Part shown: piece by piece, positions 45,661 to 54,223 of the stretch
Layout: every line of letters starts with the position of its first letter
Position numbering within the stretch: position 1 is the stretch's first letter
Source: Clostridia bacterium
Lineage (GTDB): Bacteria; Bacillota; Clostridia; Oscillospirales; Acutalibacteraceae
Length of the DNA stretch: 64,000 nt
Direction: 5' to 3'
Assembly (NCBI GenBank): GCA_024404095.1
Contig: JAKSQO010000006.1
Location: 1 to 64,000, forward strand
Program-made: the position numbers and the translations under genes
The notes under the pieces: generated by a model
The model's input: the letters and a program-made list of their open reading frames with translations, nothing else
What the model was told of the DNA's origin: nothing
The model's database searches: none

Positions 45661-48054
45661 TTACTCCATATTATTTATTTCTTCGACAGCATCCCTTATT
45701 GCTTTTTTGCCGATAATTATCTTACTGTCAGAAGTCAGATATTTTGAATAAAGCACGGATTTTAAATCGTTAAGCCCCTGAAGCTTGGAGAAAAGCTCTG
45801 TCAGCATTTCTCTCTTCGGCGGGTTATTTTTATTATCAATGTCAGAAAGCTCAACTGTTATTCCTTTATCGGCTTCGACATTGTCAAGGTAAACATAGAA
45901 GCATCCGTCATTGAAGCAGAACTTTTCAGCACCGCTGACAACGGCGTTTCTGATATTTCTGAATTTGAGAACATAGCTTCTTTTTTCGGGGATAACGCTG
46001 AGGTCTCCCTCTGCAGGATGAATTGTAAATATAAGCTTTCCGTCATCAAACTTTTGCTCGAACAGCGTTTCCGAAAACTGTCCGTTTTTGAAGTTCTCAG
46101 TCTCGCCGTCATCCTCATACATATTGAAAGAACCGCAGCCGCTGAAAATATGAATTTCAAGCTTGTCGGGATTTTGCCAGCTGTTGTTTTCACCGTCAGC
46201 GGAAATAGGAATGACCGCACCCTCTTTAGCAAGAACCGGGATAGTCGTTGTATCGCGGAACATACGCATTTTTTTGCCGCCGTGATATATTCTGCCTGTA
46301 AAGAAATCGGTATATTTACCCTCGGGAAGCCATACGTCAGTACCGCCCTGACGAAGGGTAGGATTACATTTCTCTGTAATCGGGCAGACAATCAGCTCAC
46401 TTCCGAAAAAGTATTCATTTGGTACTGCGTATGCGTTCTCATCTTCGGGATAATCGTAATAAACCGGTCGGATAAGCGGAATACCGTCAGCGTTTGTGCG
46501 GCGGTTCATTGTGTAGATGTACGGAATCATTTTATGTCTTAAACGCATAAAATCCGTAACAATCCGCTGTGCTTCACCGCTGTATTTCCACGGCTCCTTA
46601 CTTGAAAACTCATTTTTGGTTGAGTGAAGACGCATTATCGGGCTGAAAACACCGAACTGAACCCATCTGATATAAAGCTCATCGTCACGGATACCGAAGG
46701 TATGACCGCCGATATCGTGGCTCCACCATGAGTAACCTATGTTTGAGGCGGTTGCGGTGAAGTATGGCTGAAAATCGAGTGCTGCCCAGTTGATAACGGC
46801 ATCGCCTGAAAATCCGAGTGGATAGCGGTGAGAGCCGTAGCCTGCAAAGCGTGAAAGGGTGAGCGGACGTTTTTTGCCGTCGCGCTTCATGTCAAGACTG
46901 TGGTAGTGATTCAATGCCCATAAGGGGTCAAGTCCTTTTACCTTTGTGGTCTTTTCCTGCTGCCAGTCAAGCCACCAGAAGTCAACACCCTCATCCTCAT
47001 AGCCGTGATGAAGAAAACGAAAATAGCCCTCAATGAATTTAGGGTCGGTTATATCAAAAACAATCTGCTTTTTGCTCTCGGGGTCAATGCCCATAAACTG
47101 TGCAAATTCTCTGTATTGTTTCTCAAAACAGCGTACTCCCTGAGCAGGGTGGAGGTTAAGTGTAACCTTGTATCCGTCAAGATGGAGCTTATTGAGAAAC
47201 TCTCTGTAATCGGGAAAAAGCTCCTCATTCCACGTGTAGCCTGTCCAGCCTGCATTGGCATAGCAGCCCTTGACAACAGCAATCGGGTCATCGGGAAGCT
47301 GACATTTTGCGGCATCCTTTCCGAAACGCTTCGCTACATCCGTATAGTGCCAGTCCATATCGACGGTTGCAACCGTAATCGGAATTTTTTCTTCGCTGAA
47401 ACGCCTCATAAGCGTGAGATATTCGTCCTGAGTGTAAGCCTTGTATCTGCTCCACCAGTTGCCGAGCGCAAAACGGGGAATAAGCGGTGTCATGCCTGTC
47501 AGGCGGTAGTAATCTCTGACAGCTCCGTTATAGTCATTGCCGTAAGCAAAGCAGTAAATATCCGTGCCGTTTTCTCTCCTGCCGAGGATTTCCGCACGAG
47601 GACGGACAGTACCGTCTTTGAGAAGCAGCAGCGTTTTGCTGTCGTCCATAAGTGCGACACCGCCTCGTGAGATTATGCCGTCACCGAGCTTAACCTTGCC
47701 CGCGGTCATATCGAGAGTACGTCTTGTGCCCTTGAGATTTCCTTTGCCGAAATCGGTAACAACTCTGCCGTCAGCGAGCGTAACCTTGATAAGCGTGCCG
47801 TCCATTATAATAAACTCAGCCTTTGCGGTTTTAATGATAATCGTACAGCCGCGCTTTCTAACCTTGTATTCAGGCGTTTCAAAGCCTCGTGACAATACAG
47901 CCTGAGTAGGGTAGTCGCAGAATTTTCCGTCGCTCTGCTTCTCTATTCTGATTAGCGATTCGGTTATAACGCTAACCCTTGTTCTGCCGAAAATTTCGGC
48001 GCAGGGGGAGGCGCTGTTGTTTTTAATTCCGAATACCTCTTTAAAACCGTACAT
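45661..48054 (-). CDS. GH31 family alpha-glucosidase or related alpha-glycosidase
   Basis: The 797-residue protein has an N-terminal beta-sandwich and the GH31 barrel. VATVDMDWHYTD marks the start of the active site, DFWWLDWQQEKT carries the nucleophile Asp, and LGFSGDAVINWAALDFQP the acid/base Asp; GHTFGIRDDELYIRWVQFG is also typical. The C-terminal domains end in a helix-rich tail. No signal peptide is seen, so it acts inside the cell, probably on maltose-type or other alpha-linked oligosaccharides. It follows the GH38 gene by 22 bp. Confidence 0.92.
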   Translation of the reverse strand: MYGFKEVFGIKNNSASPCAEIFGRTRVSVITESLIRIEKQSDGKFCDYPTQAVLSRGFETPEYKVRKRGCTIIIKTAKAEFIIMDGTLIKVTLADGRVVTDFGKGNLKGTRRTLDMTAGKVKLGDGIISRGGVALMDDSKTLLLLKDGTVRPRAEILGRRENGTDIYCFAYGNDYNGAVRDYYRLTGMTPLIPRFALGNWWSRYKAYTQDEYLTLMRRFSEEKIPITVATVDMDWHYTDVAKRFGKDAAKCQLPDDPIAVVKGCYANAGWTGYTWNEELFPDYREFLNKLHLDGYKVTLNLHPAQGVRCFEKQYREFAQFMGIDPESKKQIVFDITDPKFIEGYFRFLHHGYEDEGVDFWWLDWQQEKTTKVKGLDPLWALNHYHSLDMKRDGKKRPLTLSRFAGYGSHRYPLGFSGDAVINWAALDFQPYFTATASNIGYSWWSHDIGGHTFGIRDDELYIRWVQFGVFSPIMRLHSTKNEFSSKEPWKYSGEAQRIVTDFMRLRHKMIPYIYTMNRRTNADGIPLIRPVYYDYPEDENAYAVPNEYFFGSELIVCPITEKCNPTLRQGGTDVWLPEGKYTDFFTGRIYHGGKKMRMFRDTTTIPVLAKEGAVIPISADGENNSWQNPDKLEIHIFSGCGSFNMYEDDGETENFKNGQFSETLFEQKFDDGKLIFTIHPAEGDLSVIPEKRSYVLKFRNIRNAVVSGAEKFCFNDGCFYVYLDNVEADKGITVELSDIDNKNNPPKREMLTELFSKLQGLNDLKSVLYSKYLTSDSKIIIGKKAIRDAVEEINNME

Positions 48055-48076
48055 TATTTCAGAACCTTTCTTTTGA

Positions 48077-50551
48077 TTAGTTCAGAAGTCCCTCCATAAG
48101 GTCGGTTTCGGTAAGCTTACCGTCAAGATAGCGGAGGGTTTTTATTTCAAAGCAGCCGAAGCTGAATTCTTTTTCAGCCTCACAGCATTTAATCAGAGCT
48201 GTCTGCGGCTTTTCGGTCGGATTAAACAGTCTGAGAATATATCCGCCGCCGTTTTCAGCTTTTTTGAATGTGTTCAGAGTTATAATATTGTTGTTCTCAA
48301 CAAGTACGGGAGCGGAATGCTTTTCACCATTTTCATTCGGATAGAGTGAGAACAGCATCGGAGCTGTACCGAATTCGTAAGCTGTACGGGGAGCGGAATC
48401 AAGAATTTCGTCCTTTTTGCCGAGCATGAACATAAAGCTGAAATCTCTTTCACCCTGCTCTATGTGCGGAAGAATCTTATCCATAGGCATTGTCTCTCTG
48501 CCGCCGATAGGATGAGCTGTGTATGAGGGTGAGCGAAGAAGTGTTATTTTAAGGTCGCCCTTGTCAAACGAAGAACCGTAAACGCCGTTGTTAACAGCAA
48601 GAAGTGCGTTTTCATCCGAGCAGACAGCAATGTATTTCTGTGAAACATTCTCATTGAAGTCGGCTTTGAGCTCTTCTCTGCCGTATGCTTCTTCGCCGAT
48701 GCAGGTGCTGTTTTCAAACACGGTCGGAACATTGAGCTTTACAAGCTTCTGCTTTTCGTTCCAAACTATACGTACATCGGTTTTAAGTGAACCGTCGTTT
48801 GACATTATGTATTTTACAAGCGCACGTGAGGAGTTGTAACCGAATACAGCTTCGATTACTGTGCGGACTGCACCGCTTTCAATTACGTGAACAGCCTCAA
48901 CCTTTGCTTTAAGTGCGCCGAAGGCGGTCGCTTCCTCGTCACTTACGAGCTTGAAGCTGCCGATCTGCTCTTTCCAACCGTATGCACTCATAAACCACGG
49001 GTCATAGTTGTCGGCAAAGACCTGAAGCTCGAAAGCATTCTCGAAAACATAATTTTTGTTTCCGTCAGAGAAGTAATCGACAAGACCTGTTTTTCTGTTG
49101 ATTCTGATTTCAGACTTATCGGTTTTATAAAAATAATATTTGCCGTCAGTTTCGCAGGTCGGCGCAGGTTTTTTGTCTATCGTGTCAAAACCGCACTCAA
49201 AGCGTGTGATGCTCATCGGTTTCAGCTCGGTGTTGAAAATAACTCTTTTCCTCCATTCAAGCGGAATTGTGCTGTATTCCTTTTCACATTGTGACGGGCA
49301 GACGGTGCCGTCCTCGCAATGCATAACAGGGGCAAGAAATTCATCGTTCCAGTCCTGATCCCACAGCATAAATTCACAGGTGAAATCGCCCTTGATCGGG
49401 TAGGGGTGGGGATTGTAGGCAAAGACGGGAATTCTGTCCTCGGGAGCTTTTTTCTGACCTGCGGTCAGTGCGAAGAATGCCCTTGCCTTAAGGCGAGAGA
49501 AAATTTCAAGTGCGTGGTCAAGCATTCTCAGACCCATTTCCTCAGCAGGCTGAATTGATGAGCCGGGGAGCATATCGTGGAACTGAACCGTCAGTATATC
49601 GTAAACAGCTTCCTCAAGCTCCTTCTGCGGATATTCCATAAGACCTGCAAGCTCAGCCTGAGAGCACATTGTTTCAGTCATAAATAGCTCATTTTCCGCA
49701 CGGCGGTAACGCTGCTTAATACGAACCTGACTTGTATAGCATCCGACCGCCCACGGGTTAAGGCTCTTGTCAAATGTCGGAAGATTTCTCTTTTCGGTTA
49801 CTTCCTCAAGATATTTTTCGGGTGTTGAGTGGATAATCTCAACGTCATTTTCTTTCATTTCGGCTGTCAGAGCTTCGATACCGTCAAGGTCCTTCTTTGA
49901 CGGTCCGCCGCCGTGATTTCCGATACCCCAAAGACAGAGGTAGAAATCTCCGTCATCACAGCTGTCAATGCACTCACGCATTTTCTGAACAGCCTTGCCC
50001 TTACCTGAGCCGTAGCCGTTTCTGAGCCTTATTGCCGTCATCTCAGAGCCGTCATAGCCAATCCAGCGGAACTCGTTGTCGGGAAGAGTTATCCAGTCCT
50101 TGCTCGGACGCATGAAAAGATAACCCTTGTATCCGCTCTTTTTCATAATCTGAACAAGACCACGCGTGTGACCGAACGGGTCAACATTGACAGCAACCTC
50201 GGGTATAACACCGAATTTTTCAAGGAAGTATTTTCTGCCCGAAAGAATCTGTCTTACAAAGCCTTCACCACTCGGCATATTGCAGTCGGGCTGTAAGTGC
50301 CAGCCGCCCATGATGTGCCATTTGCCTGCTTTAACAAGCTTTCTGATATGCTCAAAAAGGTCGGGGTCGTATTCTTCAATCCATTTATATAAAAGCGCTT
50401 CATTGTGACAGAATACAAAGCTGTCATATTCCTCACAGAAATTTGCCGCTATTCTGAATGTTGAAAGTGCTTCTGCCGCGCCCTCTTCCCATTCCCATTG
50501 CCATACGGGGTCAAGGTGAGCGTTGCAGACAATATGAAGTCGTTTTGACAT
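48077..50551 (-). CDS. GH38 family alpha-mannosidase
   Basis: The start at 50551 (824 residues) matches the family start, just before IVCNAHLDPVWQWEWEEG, and has GGAGGAAACAACT upstream; the longer open frame of 79 codons reaches across the divergent promoter region. The zinc ligands lie in HLDPVW and NVDPFGHT, the latter with the nucleophile Asp, and a later HDMLPGSS His. It should split alpha-mannosides, such as trimmed host or yeast N-glycans, inside the cell. With the GH31 gene it forms an operon for imported glycans. Confidence 0.93.
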   Translation of the reverse strand: MSKRLHIVCNAHLDPVWQWEWEEGAAEALSTFRIAANFCEEYDSFVFCHNEALLYKWIEEYDPDLFEHIRKLVKAGKWHIMGGWHLQPDCNMPSGEGFVRQILSGRKYFLEKFGVIPEVAVNVDPFGHTRGLVQIMKKSGYKGYLFMRPSKDWITLPDNEFRWIGYDGSEMTAIRLRNGYGSGKGKAVQKMRECIDSCDDGDFYLCLWGIGNHGGGPSKKDLDGIEALTAEMKENDVEIIHSTPEKYLEEVTEKRNLPTFDKSLNPWAVGCYTSQVRIKQRYRRAENELFMTETMCSQAELAGLMEYPQKELEEAVYDILTVQFHDMLPGSSIQPAEEMGLRMLDHALEIFSRLKARAFFALTAGQKKAPEDRIPVFAYNPHPYPIKGDFTCEFMLWDQDWNDEFLAPVMHCEDGTVCPSQCEKEYSTIPLEWRKRVIFNTELKPMSITRFECGFDTIDKKPAPTCETDGKYYFYKTDKSEIRINRKTGLVDYFSDGNKNYVFENAFELQVFADNYDPWFMSAYGWKEQIGSFKLVSDEEATAFGALKAKVEAVHVIESGAVRTVIEAVFGYNSSRALVKYIMSNDGSLKTDVRIVWNEKQKLVKLNVPTVFENSTCIGEEAYGREELKADFNENVSQKYIAVCSDENALLAVNNGVYGSSFDKGDLKITLLRSPSYTAHPIGGRETMPMDKILPHIEQGERDFSFMFMLGKKDEILDSAPRTAYEFGTAPMLFSLYPNENGEKHSAPVLVENNNIITLNTFKKAENGGGYILRLFNPTEKPQTALIKCCEAEKEFSFGCFEIKTLRYLDGKLTETDLMEGLLN

Positions 50552-50581
50552 AGTTGTTTCCTCCAATTTATAAGTAATTTT

Positions 50582-50610
50582 ATTATAAAGTAACTGTCTG
50601 CAATTTACAA
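50582..50610 (-). promoter_or_regulatory. Sigma-A type promoter of the GH38-GH31 operon
   Basis: On the minus strand TTGTAA (50610-50605) and TATAAT (50587-50582) are 17 bp apart, about 30 bp before the GH38 start codon. It lies back to back with the deoC promoter. Confidence 0.7.
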
Positions 50611-50618
50611 GACAAATG

Positions 50619-50647
50619 TTGATTATTATTCCTGTTTTTGCTATAAT
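50619..50647 (+). promoter_or_regulatory. Sigma-A type promoter of deoC-cdd
   Basis: TTGATT (50619-50624) and TATAAT (50642-50647) are 17 bp apart and 19 bp before the deoC start. The -35 box is 8 bp from that of the divergent GH38 promoter. Confidence 0.7.
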
Positions 50648-50666
50648 AATTGCAGGAGATGATATT

Positions 50667-51326
50667 ATGGATATTAAAGAAATACTTTCAAAGGTTGACC
50701 ACACCGTACTCGGACAGGCGGCAACATGGAATGATATAAAAGCACTTTGCGATGACGGAATAAAATACGGCACCGCTTCGGTGTGCATCCCTGCTTCATA
50801 TGTAAAGCAGGCAAAGGACTATGTCGGTGATAAGCTCGCAATCTGTACCGTTATCGGTTTCCCGAACGGTTACAGCACAACTGCCGTCAAATGCTTTGAA
50901 ACCGAGGACGCAGTAAAGAACGGAGCGGACGAGATTGATATGGTTATCAATGTCGGCTGGCTTAAGGATAAAAAGTATGATGAGCTTCTCAGCGAAATCA
51001 AGGCTGTCAAGGCTTCGTGCGGCGGCAAGCTGCTTAAGGTTATAATTGAAACCTGCCTGCTTACAGATGATGAGAAAATTAAAATGTGCGAAATCGTATC
51101 ACAGTCGGGTGCGGATTATATCAAGACCTCGACAGGCTTTTCAACAGGCGGAGCGACAAAAGAGGATGTTGCGCTCTTTGCAAAGCACGTTGCACCTCAC
51201 CTTAAAATCAAAGCGGCAGGCGGAATCGCTTCAATACAGGATGCCGAGGATTTTATCAGGCTCGGTGCTTCAAGACTCGGCACAAGCCGTATTGTCAAAA
51301 TAGTTAAAGCCGAAGAAAAGGACTGA
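50667..51326 (+). CDS. deoC: Deoxyribose-phosphate aldolase
   Basis: DeoC splits 2-deoxyribose-5-phosphate into glyceraldehyde-3-phosphate and acetaldehyde in nucleoside breakdown. The start at 50667 (219 residues) has AGGAG upstream. Motifs: [15 protein letters not shown], a first active-site Lys segment [15 protein letters not shown], and the Schiff-base Lys in [17 protein letters not shown]. It is of usual length and lies 4 bp before cdd, which places both in deoxynucleoside salvage. Confidence 0.96.
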   Translation: MDIKEILSKVDHTVLGQAATWNDIKALCDDGIKYGTASVCIPASYVKQAKDYVGDKLAICTVIGFPNGYSTTAVKCFETEDAVKNGADEIDMVINVGWLKDKKYDELLSEIKAVKASCGGKLLKVIIETCLLTDDEKIKMCEIVSQSGADYIKTSTGFSTGGATKEDVALFAKHVAPHLKIKAAGGIASIQDAEDFIRLGASRLGTSRIVKIVKAEEKD

Positions 51327-51330
51327 TTTT

Positions 51331-51726
51331 ATGACTGAACAGGAGCTTTGCACACTTGCTGTAAAAGCAATGGAAAATGCCTATGTGCCGTATTCGGATT
51401 TCCGTGTCGGTGCGGCACTTCTGACAAAGGGAGGCAAGGTTTATACAGGCTGTAATATCGAAAATGCGTCATATTCTCCGACCGTGTGCGCCGAGAGAAC
51501 AGCCATATTTAAGGCTGTAAGCGAGGGGAAACGGGAATTTTCAATGATAGCTGTTGCAGGTGGAAAAGACGGTAAAATTGAGAAAATCTGTCCGCCCTGC
51601 GGTGTATGCCGTCAGGTACTTGCGGAATTTTGCAAAGAAGATTTTATCGTGCTGCTGGTAAAAGGTGAGGGCGAGTACGAAAAATATTCTCTTGCGGATC
51701 TTTTGCCGTTGAGCTTTAAGCTGTAA
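51331..51726 (+). CDS. cdd: Cytidine deaminase
   Basis: Cdd turns cytidine and deoxycytidine into uridine and deoxyuridine. The 131-residue protein is of the small tetrameric type. Zinc and proton-shuttle residues lie in CNIENASYSPTVCAERTA (Cys, Glu) and PPCGVCRQVLAEF (two Cys). It is co-transcribed with deoC. It is the last gene with codon use like the rest of the window before a region that looks different. Confidence 0.96.
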   Translation: MTEQELCTLAVKAMENAYVPYSDFRVGAALLTKGGKVYTGCNIENASYSPTVCAERTAIFKAVSEGKREFSMIAVAGGKDGKIEKICPPCGVCRQVLAEFCKEDFIVLLVKGEGEYEKYSLADLLPLSFKL

Positions 51727-51769
51727 CGGTTTAGGTCTATAAAAATATGAATTTGACGGGGTATAGGAC

Positions 51770-52525
51770 ATGACAGAACCGGTGTTGAAAAATAAAGTGC
51801 TGAATGGTAATCAATTAAAGTTGATCGCCATTATCGCTATGACGATCGACCACTTGACGTGGGCCTTTTTTCCGGGATGTCAACACGTTTGGTGGGTGTG
51901 GTGTCTGCATATCATCGGCAGGCTGACGGCTCCGATCATGTGGTTTTTTATAGCCGAGGGATGCAACTTTACGCGAAATCCAAAAAAATATTTTCTGCGA
52001 CTTCTTGCGTTTGCTGTCGTTTCTCATTTTGCCTACAATTTTGCGTTCGGTATTCCGTTCTTTGATCTTTCCGCCGGCGCTTTCAACAGGACGAGTGTCC
52101 TGTGGCCTCTTGCTTTGTCTGTGCCGGTCATTTACGCCGTGAATTCCCCCAAAGTCAAAACTCTCCTGAAATACGTCATCATTTTTTCGGCATGTGTTCT
52201 CGCGTTCCCTTCGGATTGGTCATCTATTGCCGTGATGTGCCCGCTTTTTCTGTATTCTCACCGGGGAAATTTCAAAAAGCAGGCGATCGACATCGTGTTT
52301 TGGTCGTTTGTTTATGCGCTTGTGTATTTTATTTTTCTCGATAAACTGTACGGTATTCTGCAGCTTTTTACTTTCCTGACGATTCCGCTTCTTTCGCAAT
52401 ACAACGGCGAGCGTGGAAAATTCAAAGGAATGAAATGGTTTTTCTATCTTTATTATCCAGCGCATCTTGTCGTGATTGGGATCATCCGGCTCGCCCTGTA
52501 CGGCAACATATCCATTATCTTGTAA
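51770..52525 (+). CDS. TraX-family membrane protein
   Basis: The 251-residue protein has about seven hydrophobic helices. It fits the TraX family by its start NGNQLKLIAIIAMTIDHLTW, the IGRLTAPIMWFFIAEG segment, and the late YYPAHLVVIGIIRL. TraX was first described as an acetylase of F pilin, but solitary members are common in Firmicutes without conjugation genes. No other transfer gene is near. The ribosome binding site is weak, and the frequent ATC and CGN codons differ from neighbours, which hints at separate ancestry. The substrate is unknown. Confidence 0.8.
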   Translation: MTEPVLKNKVLNGNQLKLIAIIAMTIDHLTWAFFPGCQHVWWVWCLHIIGRLTAPIMWFFIAEGCNFTRNPKKYFLRLLAFAVVSHFAYNFAFGIPFFDLSAGAFNRTSVLWPLALSVPVIYAVNSPKVKTLLKYVIIFSACVLAFPSDWSSIAVMCPLFLYSHRGNFKKQAIDIVFWSFVYALVYFIFLDKLYGILQLFTFLTIPLLSQYNGERGKFKGMKWFFYLYYPAHLVVIGIIRLALYGNISIIL

Positions 52526-52569
52526 GAAACTTATAGGGTTTTGTAAGTGATTGATAAACAATGATATTG

Positions 52570-52589
52570 ACAAATCCCGGTTTGCCGAG
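52570..52589. repeat. Cassette-like 20-bp repeat, copy A
   Basis: The bases read ACAAATCCCGGTTTGCCGAG. The CAAA...TTTG arms are inverted, and the copy ends in GAG like the three others at 53276, 53515 and 54058. It lies between the TraX-like gene and the next orphan gene. Confidence 0.7.
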
Positions 52590-52637
52590 CTGATGTGTTA
52601 GATAAGTGAATTGTATTCTGACGGAGGACTGCTTATT

Positions 52638-53276
52638 ATGAAGGAATTAGGAATCAAACATCGCCAAGAGATTGAGTATCGCGAGCTTTTCGATGTCATG
52701 ATCGATTCACACAGCTGCGAGGACTACACGGTAGGGCTTTCCAATGATGGCGAACTGCTGTATATTGAAAACAAGCTCATGAATAACAGCAGTGCATATT
52801 GGGTTCAGAGCGTGTTTTACAGCATCGATCAAGAAGAATTTCGTTCCTTTTTGAAACTTGCAAAAGCACGGGGGCACCTCGAAACGGCAATCAGTAAAGG
52901 CCGGACCACGGAAGAAGAACTGAAAGAGTTGAGTGGGCAGCCAGTATTTATTGATCAAGAAGCAGACGCTCTCTGCGGAAAAATAGAAAATATCAATGGA
53001 AAGATTATTTTTTCTTCTGAAGATGGCGAATATGAACTTCGTTCGCATCCCTATGAACCATGTCTATATATCTATAAGGATGATGAGATGATAAAGATAC
53101 TCCATAATGCATTTGAAGTTTATGATCTTCCATCCATATTTGATTCATACGGAACTGTGAGAGCAATTGATGGCGAGGACTTTGACAGAGATGCCTTTTG
53201 CAAAGTTCTGGTTGCTGCCATAAATGACGGGCGTTACGAAATGAACTGGACATTTGCAGCAAGGTTGATAGAATAA
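52638..53276 (+). CDS. Hypothetical protein, orphan gene in repeat-flanked region
   Basis: The start at 52638 (212 residues) lies behind GGAGG. The product is soluble, acidic, with mixed alpha/beta character and no recognised motif; segments such as DEMIKILHNAFEVYDLPSIF resemble nothing certain. Size, acidity and setting recall immunity-type proteins of polymorphic toxin systems, but this is a guess. Repeat copies lie 49 bp upstream and directly at its stop codon. Confidence 0.6.
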   Translation: MKELGIKHRQEIEYRELFDVMIDSHSCEDYTVGLSNDGELLYIENKLMNNSSAYWVQSVFYSIDQEEFRSFLKLAKARGHLETAISKGRTTEEELKELSGQPVFIDQEADALCGKIENINGKIIFSSEDGEYELRSHPYEPCLYIYKDDEMIKILHNAFEVYDLPSIFDSYGTVRAIDGEDFDRDAFCKVLVAAINDGRYEMNWTFAARLIE

Positions 53277-53295
53277 CAAACTTCAGTTTGTAGAG
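53276..53295. repeat. Cassette-like 20-bp repeat, copy B
   Basis: The bases read ACAAACTTCAGTTTGTAGAG. Here the inverted arms are longest: ACAAACT and AGTTTGT pair perfectly around TC. It begins on the last base of the preceding stop codon. Confidence 0.7.
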
Positions 53296-53318
53296 ATGAA
53301 TTGCAGTTCGCTTTCAAT

Positions 53319-53504
53319 ATGAAGACAAGTCACTTATTTTTCGGGAAGTTTTCCGAGCCCTACAAGCGGATTCGCATTGCCTTCATTGATGCTGCCCGGA
53401 ACCGCCCTGAAGAATTCAAAAAGAGACGGAACAGTTTTCTTGAAAAAACAAGGAACGGTAAAATGATCGTCGGCTTCGGCGGAATAGAAAAATACTACAT
53501 CTGA
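53319..53504 (+). CDS. Short orphan ORF, possibly a gene fragment
   Basis: The frame encodes 61 residues, basic in the middle (EEFKKRRNSFLEKTRNGK), ending in VGFGGIEKYYI. No ribosome binding site is seen before the ATG. It fills the space between repeat copies B and C, so it may be the remnant of a former cassette gene. It matches no family I recognise and may not be translated. Confidence 0.3.
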   Translation: MKTSHLFFGKFSEPYKRIRIAFIDAARNRPEEFKKRRNSFLEKTRNGKMIVGFGGIEKYYI

Positions 53505-53514
53505 CGGAAAACAG

Positions 53515-53534
53515 ACAAATCAGAATTTGTTGAG
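53515..53534. repeat. Cassette-like 20-bp repeat, copy C
   Basis: The bases read ACAAATCAGAATTTGTTGAG. ACAAAT and ATTTGT pair perfectly around CAGA. The centre differs from copies A, B and D while the arms stay complementary. Confidence 0.7.
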
Positions 53535-53567
53535 TAATAACAACGAAAAAGAAGAGGAGCGCATCGT

Positions 53568-54008
53568 ATGTGGAAATCAATCAGTAGTAACGATGATATT
53601 GTTAGGTTTATGGAAAAGGTATGCTTTTTTCACGATAGCTGTATAAAGGAAATAAGCTATATAAGCGGAGCGTATGTCGATGTTGATCTTTCAATGCATC
53701 CGCTGAATAACCGACGAGTATTGCGAGTTGTTATTCAGAGACAATACGAGAAAGAATCTATGATAGAGATGGAATTTCAGGGATTAGAATATCTTAAGCT
53801 TTTTCCTGATGATGAAAGCTACACTTGCGAAATATTGGATTCAACAATGATTATCAAAGATGGAAAGATTTATTGGTGTGACAGCGGAAATTTGTCAGAA
53901 TCTGAGTTAGACAAATACACAGGTACGATTATTTGTGCGGCGAAGCTTAGATGGCGTTCCATTGAGAATCATATGGGAAAAAAAGAATTTTATATTTCAT
54001 ATGTTTAA
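53568..54008 (+). CDS. Hypothetical protein, orphan gene in repeat-flanked region
   Basis: The 146-residue protein has AAGAGGAG upstream of its ATG. It is soluble and rich in beta strands, with FFHDSCIKEISYISGAYVD, IEMEFQGLEYLKLF and IICAAKLRWRSIE. Short proteins with a FHDSxIxxI start are often annotated as immunity-like or uncharacterised; I do not assign a family. Repeat copy C lies 34 bp before it and copy D 50 bp after it. Confidence 0.65.
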   Translation: MWKSISSNDDIVRFMEKVCFFHDSCIKEISYISGAYVDVDLSMHPLNNRRVLRVVIQRQYEKESMIEMEFQGLEYLKLFPDDESYTCEILDSTMIIKDGKIYWCDSGNLSESELDKYTGTIICAAKLRWRSIENHMGKKEFYISYV

Positions 54009-54057
54009 TTCTAAAATTCACTGTAGTATAGAATAAAATGATACTTTATTCAAATAC

Positions 54058-54077
54058 ATAAATCCCGGTTTGTCGAG
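54058..54077. repeat. Cassette-like 20-bp repeat, copy D
   Basis: The bases read ATAAATCCCGGTTTGTCGAG. It is nearly identical to copy A, with two changes. It marks the right side of the repeat-flanked genes. Confidence 0.7.
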
Positions 54078-54170
54078 ATATCATTTAATATATTTGAAAA
54101 TGCAGTTCAAAAGTTTGTTAAATTTTTTGTAATCTGCATATAGCTTAAATAACATAAAAAATAAAAGAAT

Positions 54171-54219
54171 ATTCCTCTGCTTATCAGCATAACCTTTAGT
54201 AACTGATAAACGGAGGAAT
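54171..54219 (+). promoter_or_regulatory. Long inverted repeat covering the ribosome binding site of the DUF4830 gene
   Basis: The left arm ATTCCTCTGCTTATCAG (54171-54187) and the right arm CTGATAAACGGAGGAAT (54203-54219) can pair over 17 positions with one mismatch and one G-U pair; the loop is 15 bases. The GGAGG ribosome binding site (54212-54216) is inside the right arm, 7 bases before the ATG. In RNA this would hide the site. No T run follows, so it is not a terminator. Confidence 0.75.
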
Positions 54220-54223
54220 TTTT

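Noticed and set aside
47005..47670. 221-residue open frame antisense to the GH31 gene
   Set aside because: The GH31 frame on the other strand carries all catalytic motifs; the antisense frame is a by-product of codon bias.
50552..50788. N-terminal extension of the GH38 protein
   Set aside because: The 79 extra codons cross both divergent promoters and have no family similarity; the start at 50551 has a good ribosome binding site.
51770..52525. Conjugative element implied by the TraX-like gene
   Set aside because: No relaxase, coupling protein, type IV secretion gene or integrase is present in the window.
52638..54008. Naming the orphan genes as toxin immunity proteins
   Set aside because: Only size, acidity and setting suggest it; no toxin gene or clear immunity family motif is visible.
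52570..54077. Classical integron attC sites
   Set aside because: The repeats are only 20 bp and lack the GTTRRRY core with paired L and R boxes; no integrase gene is near.
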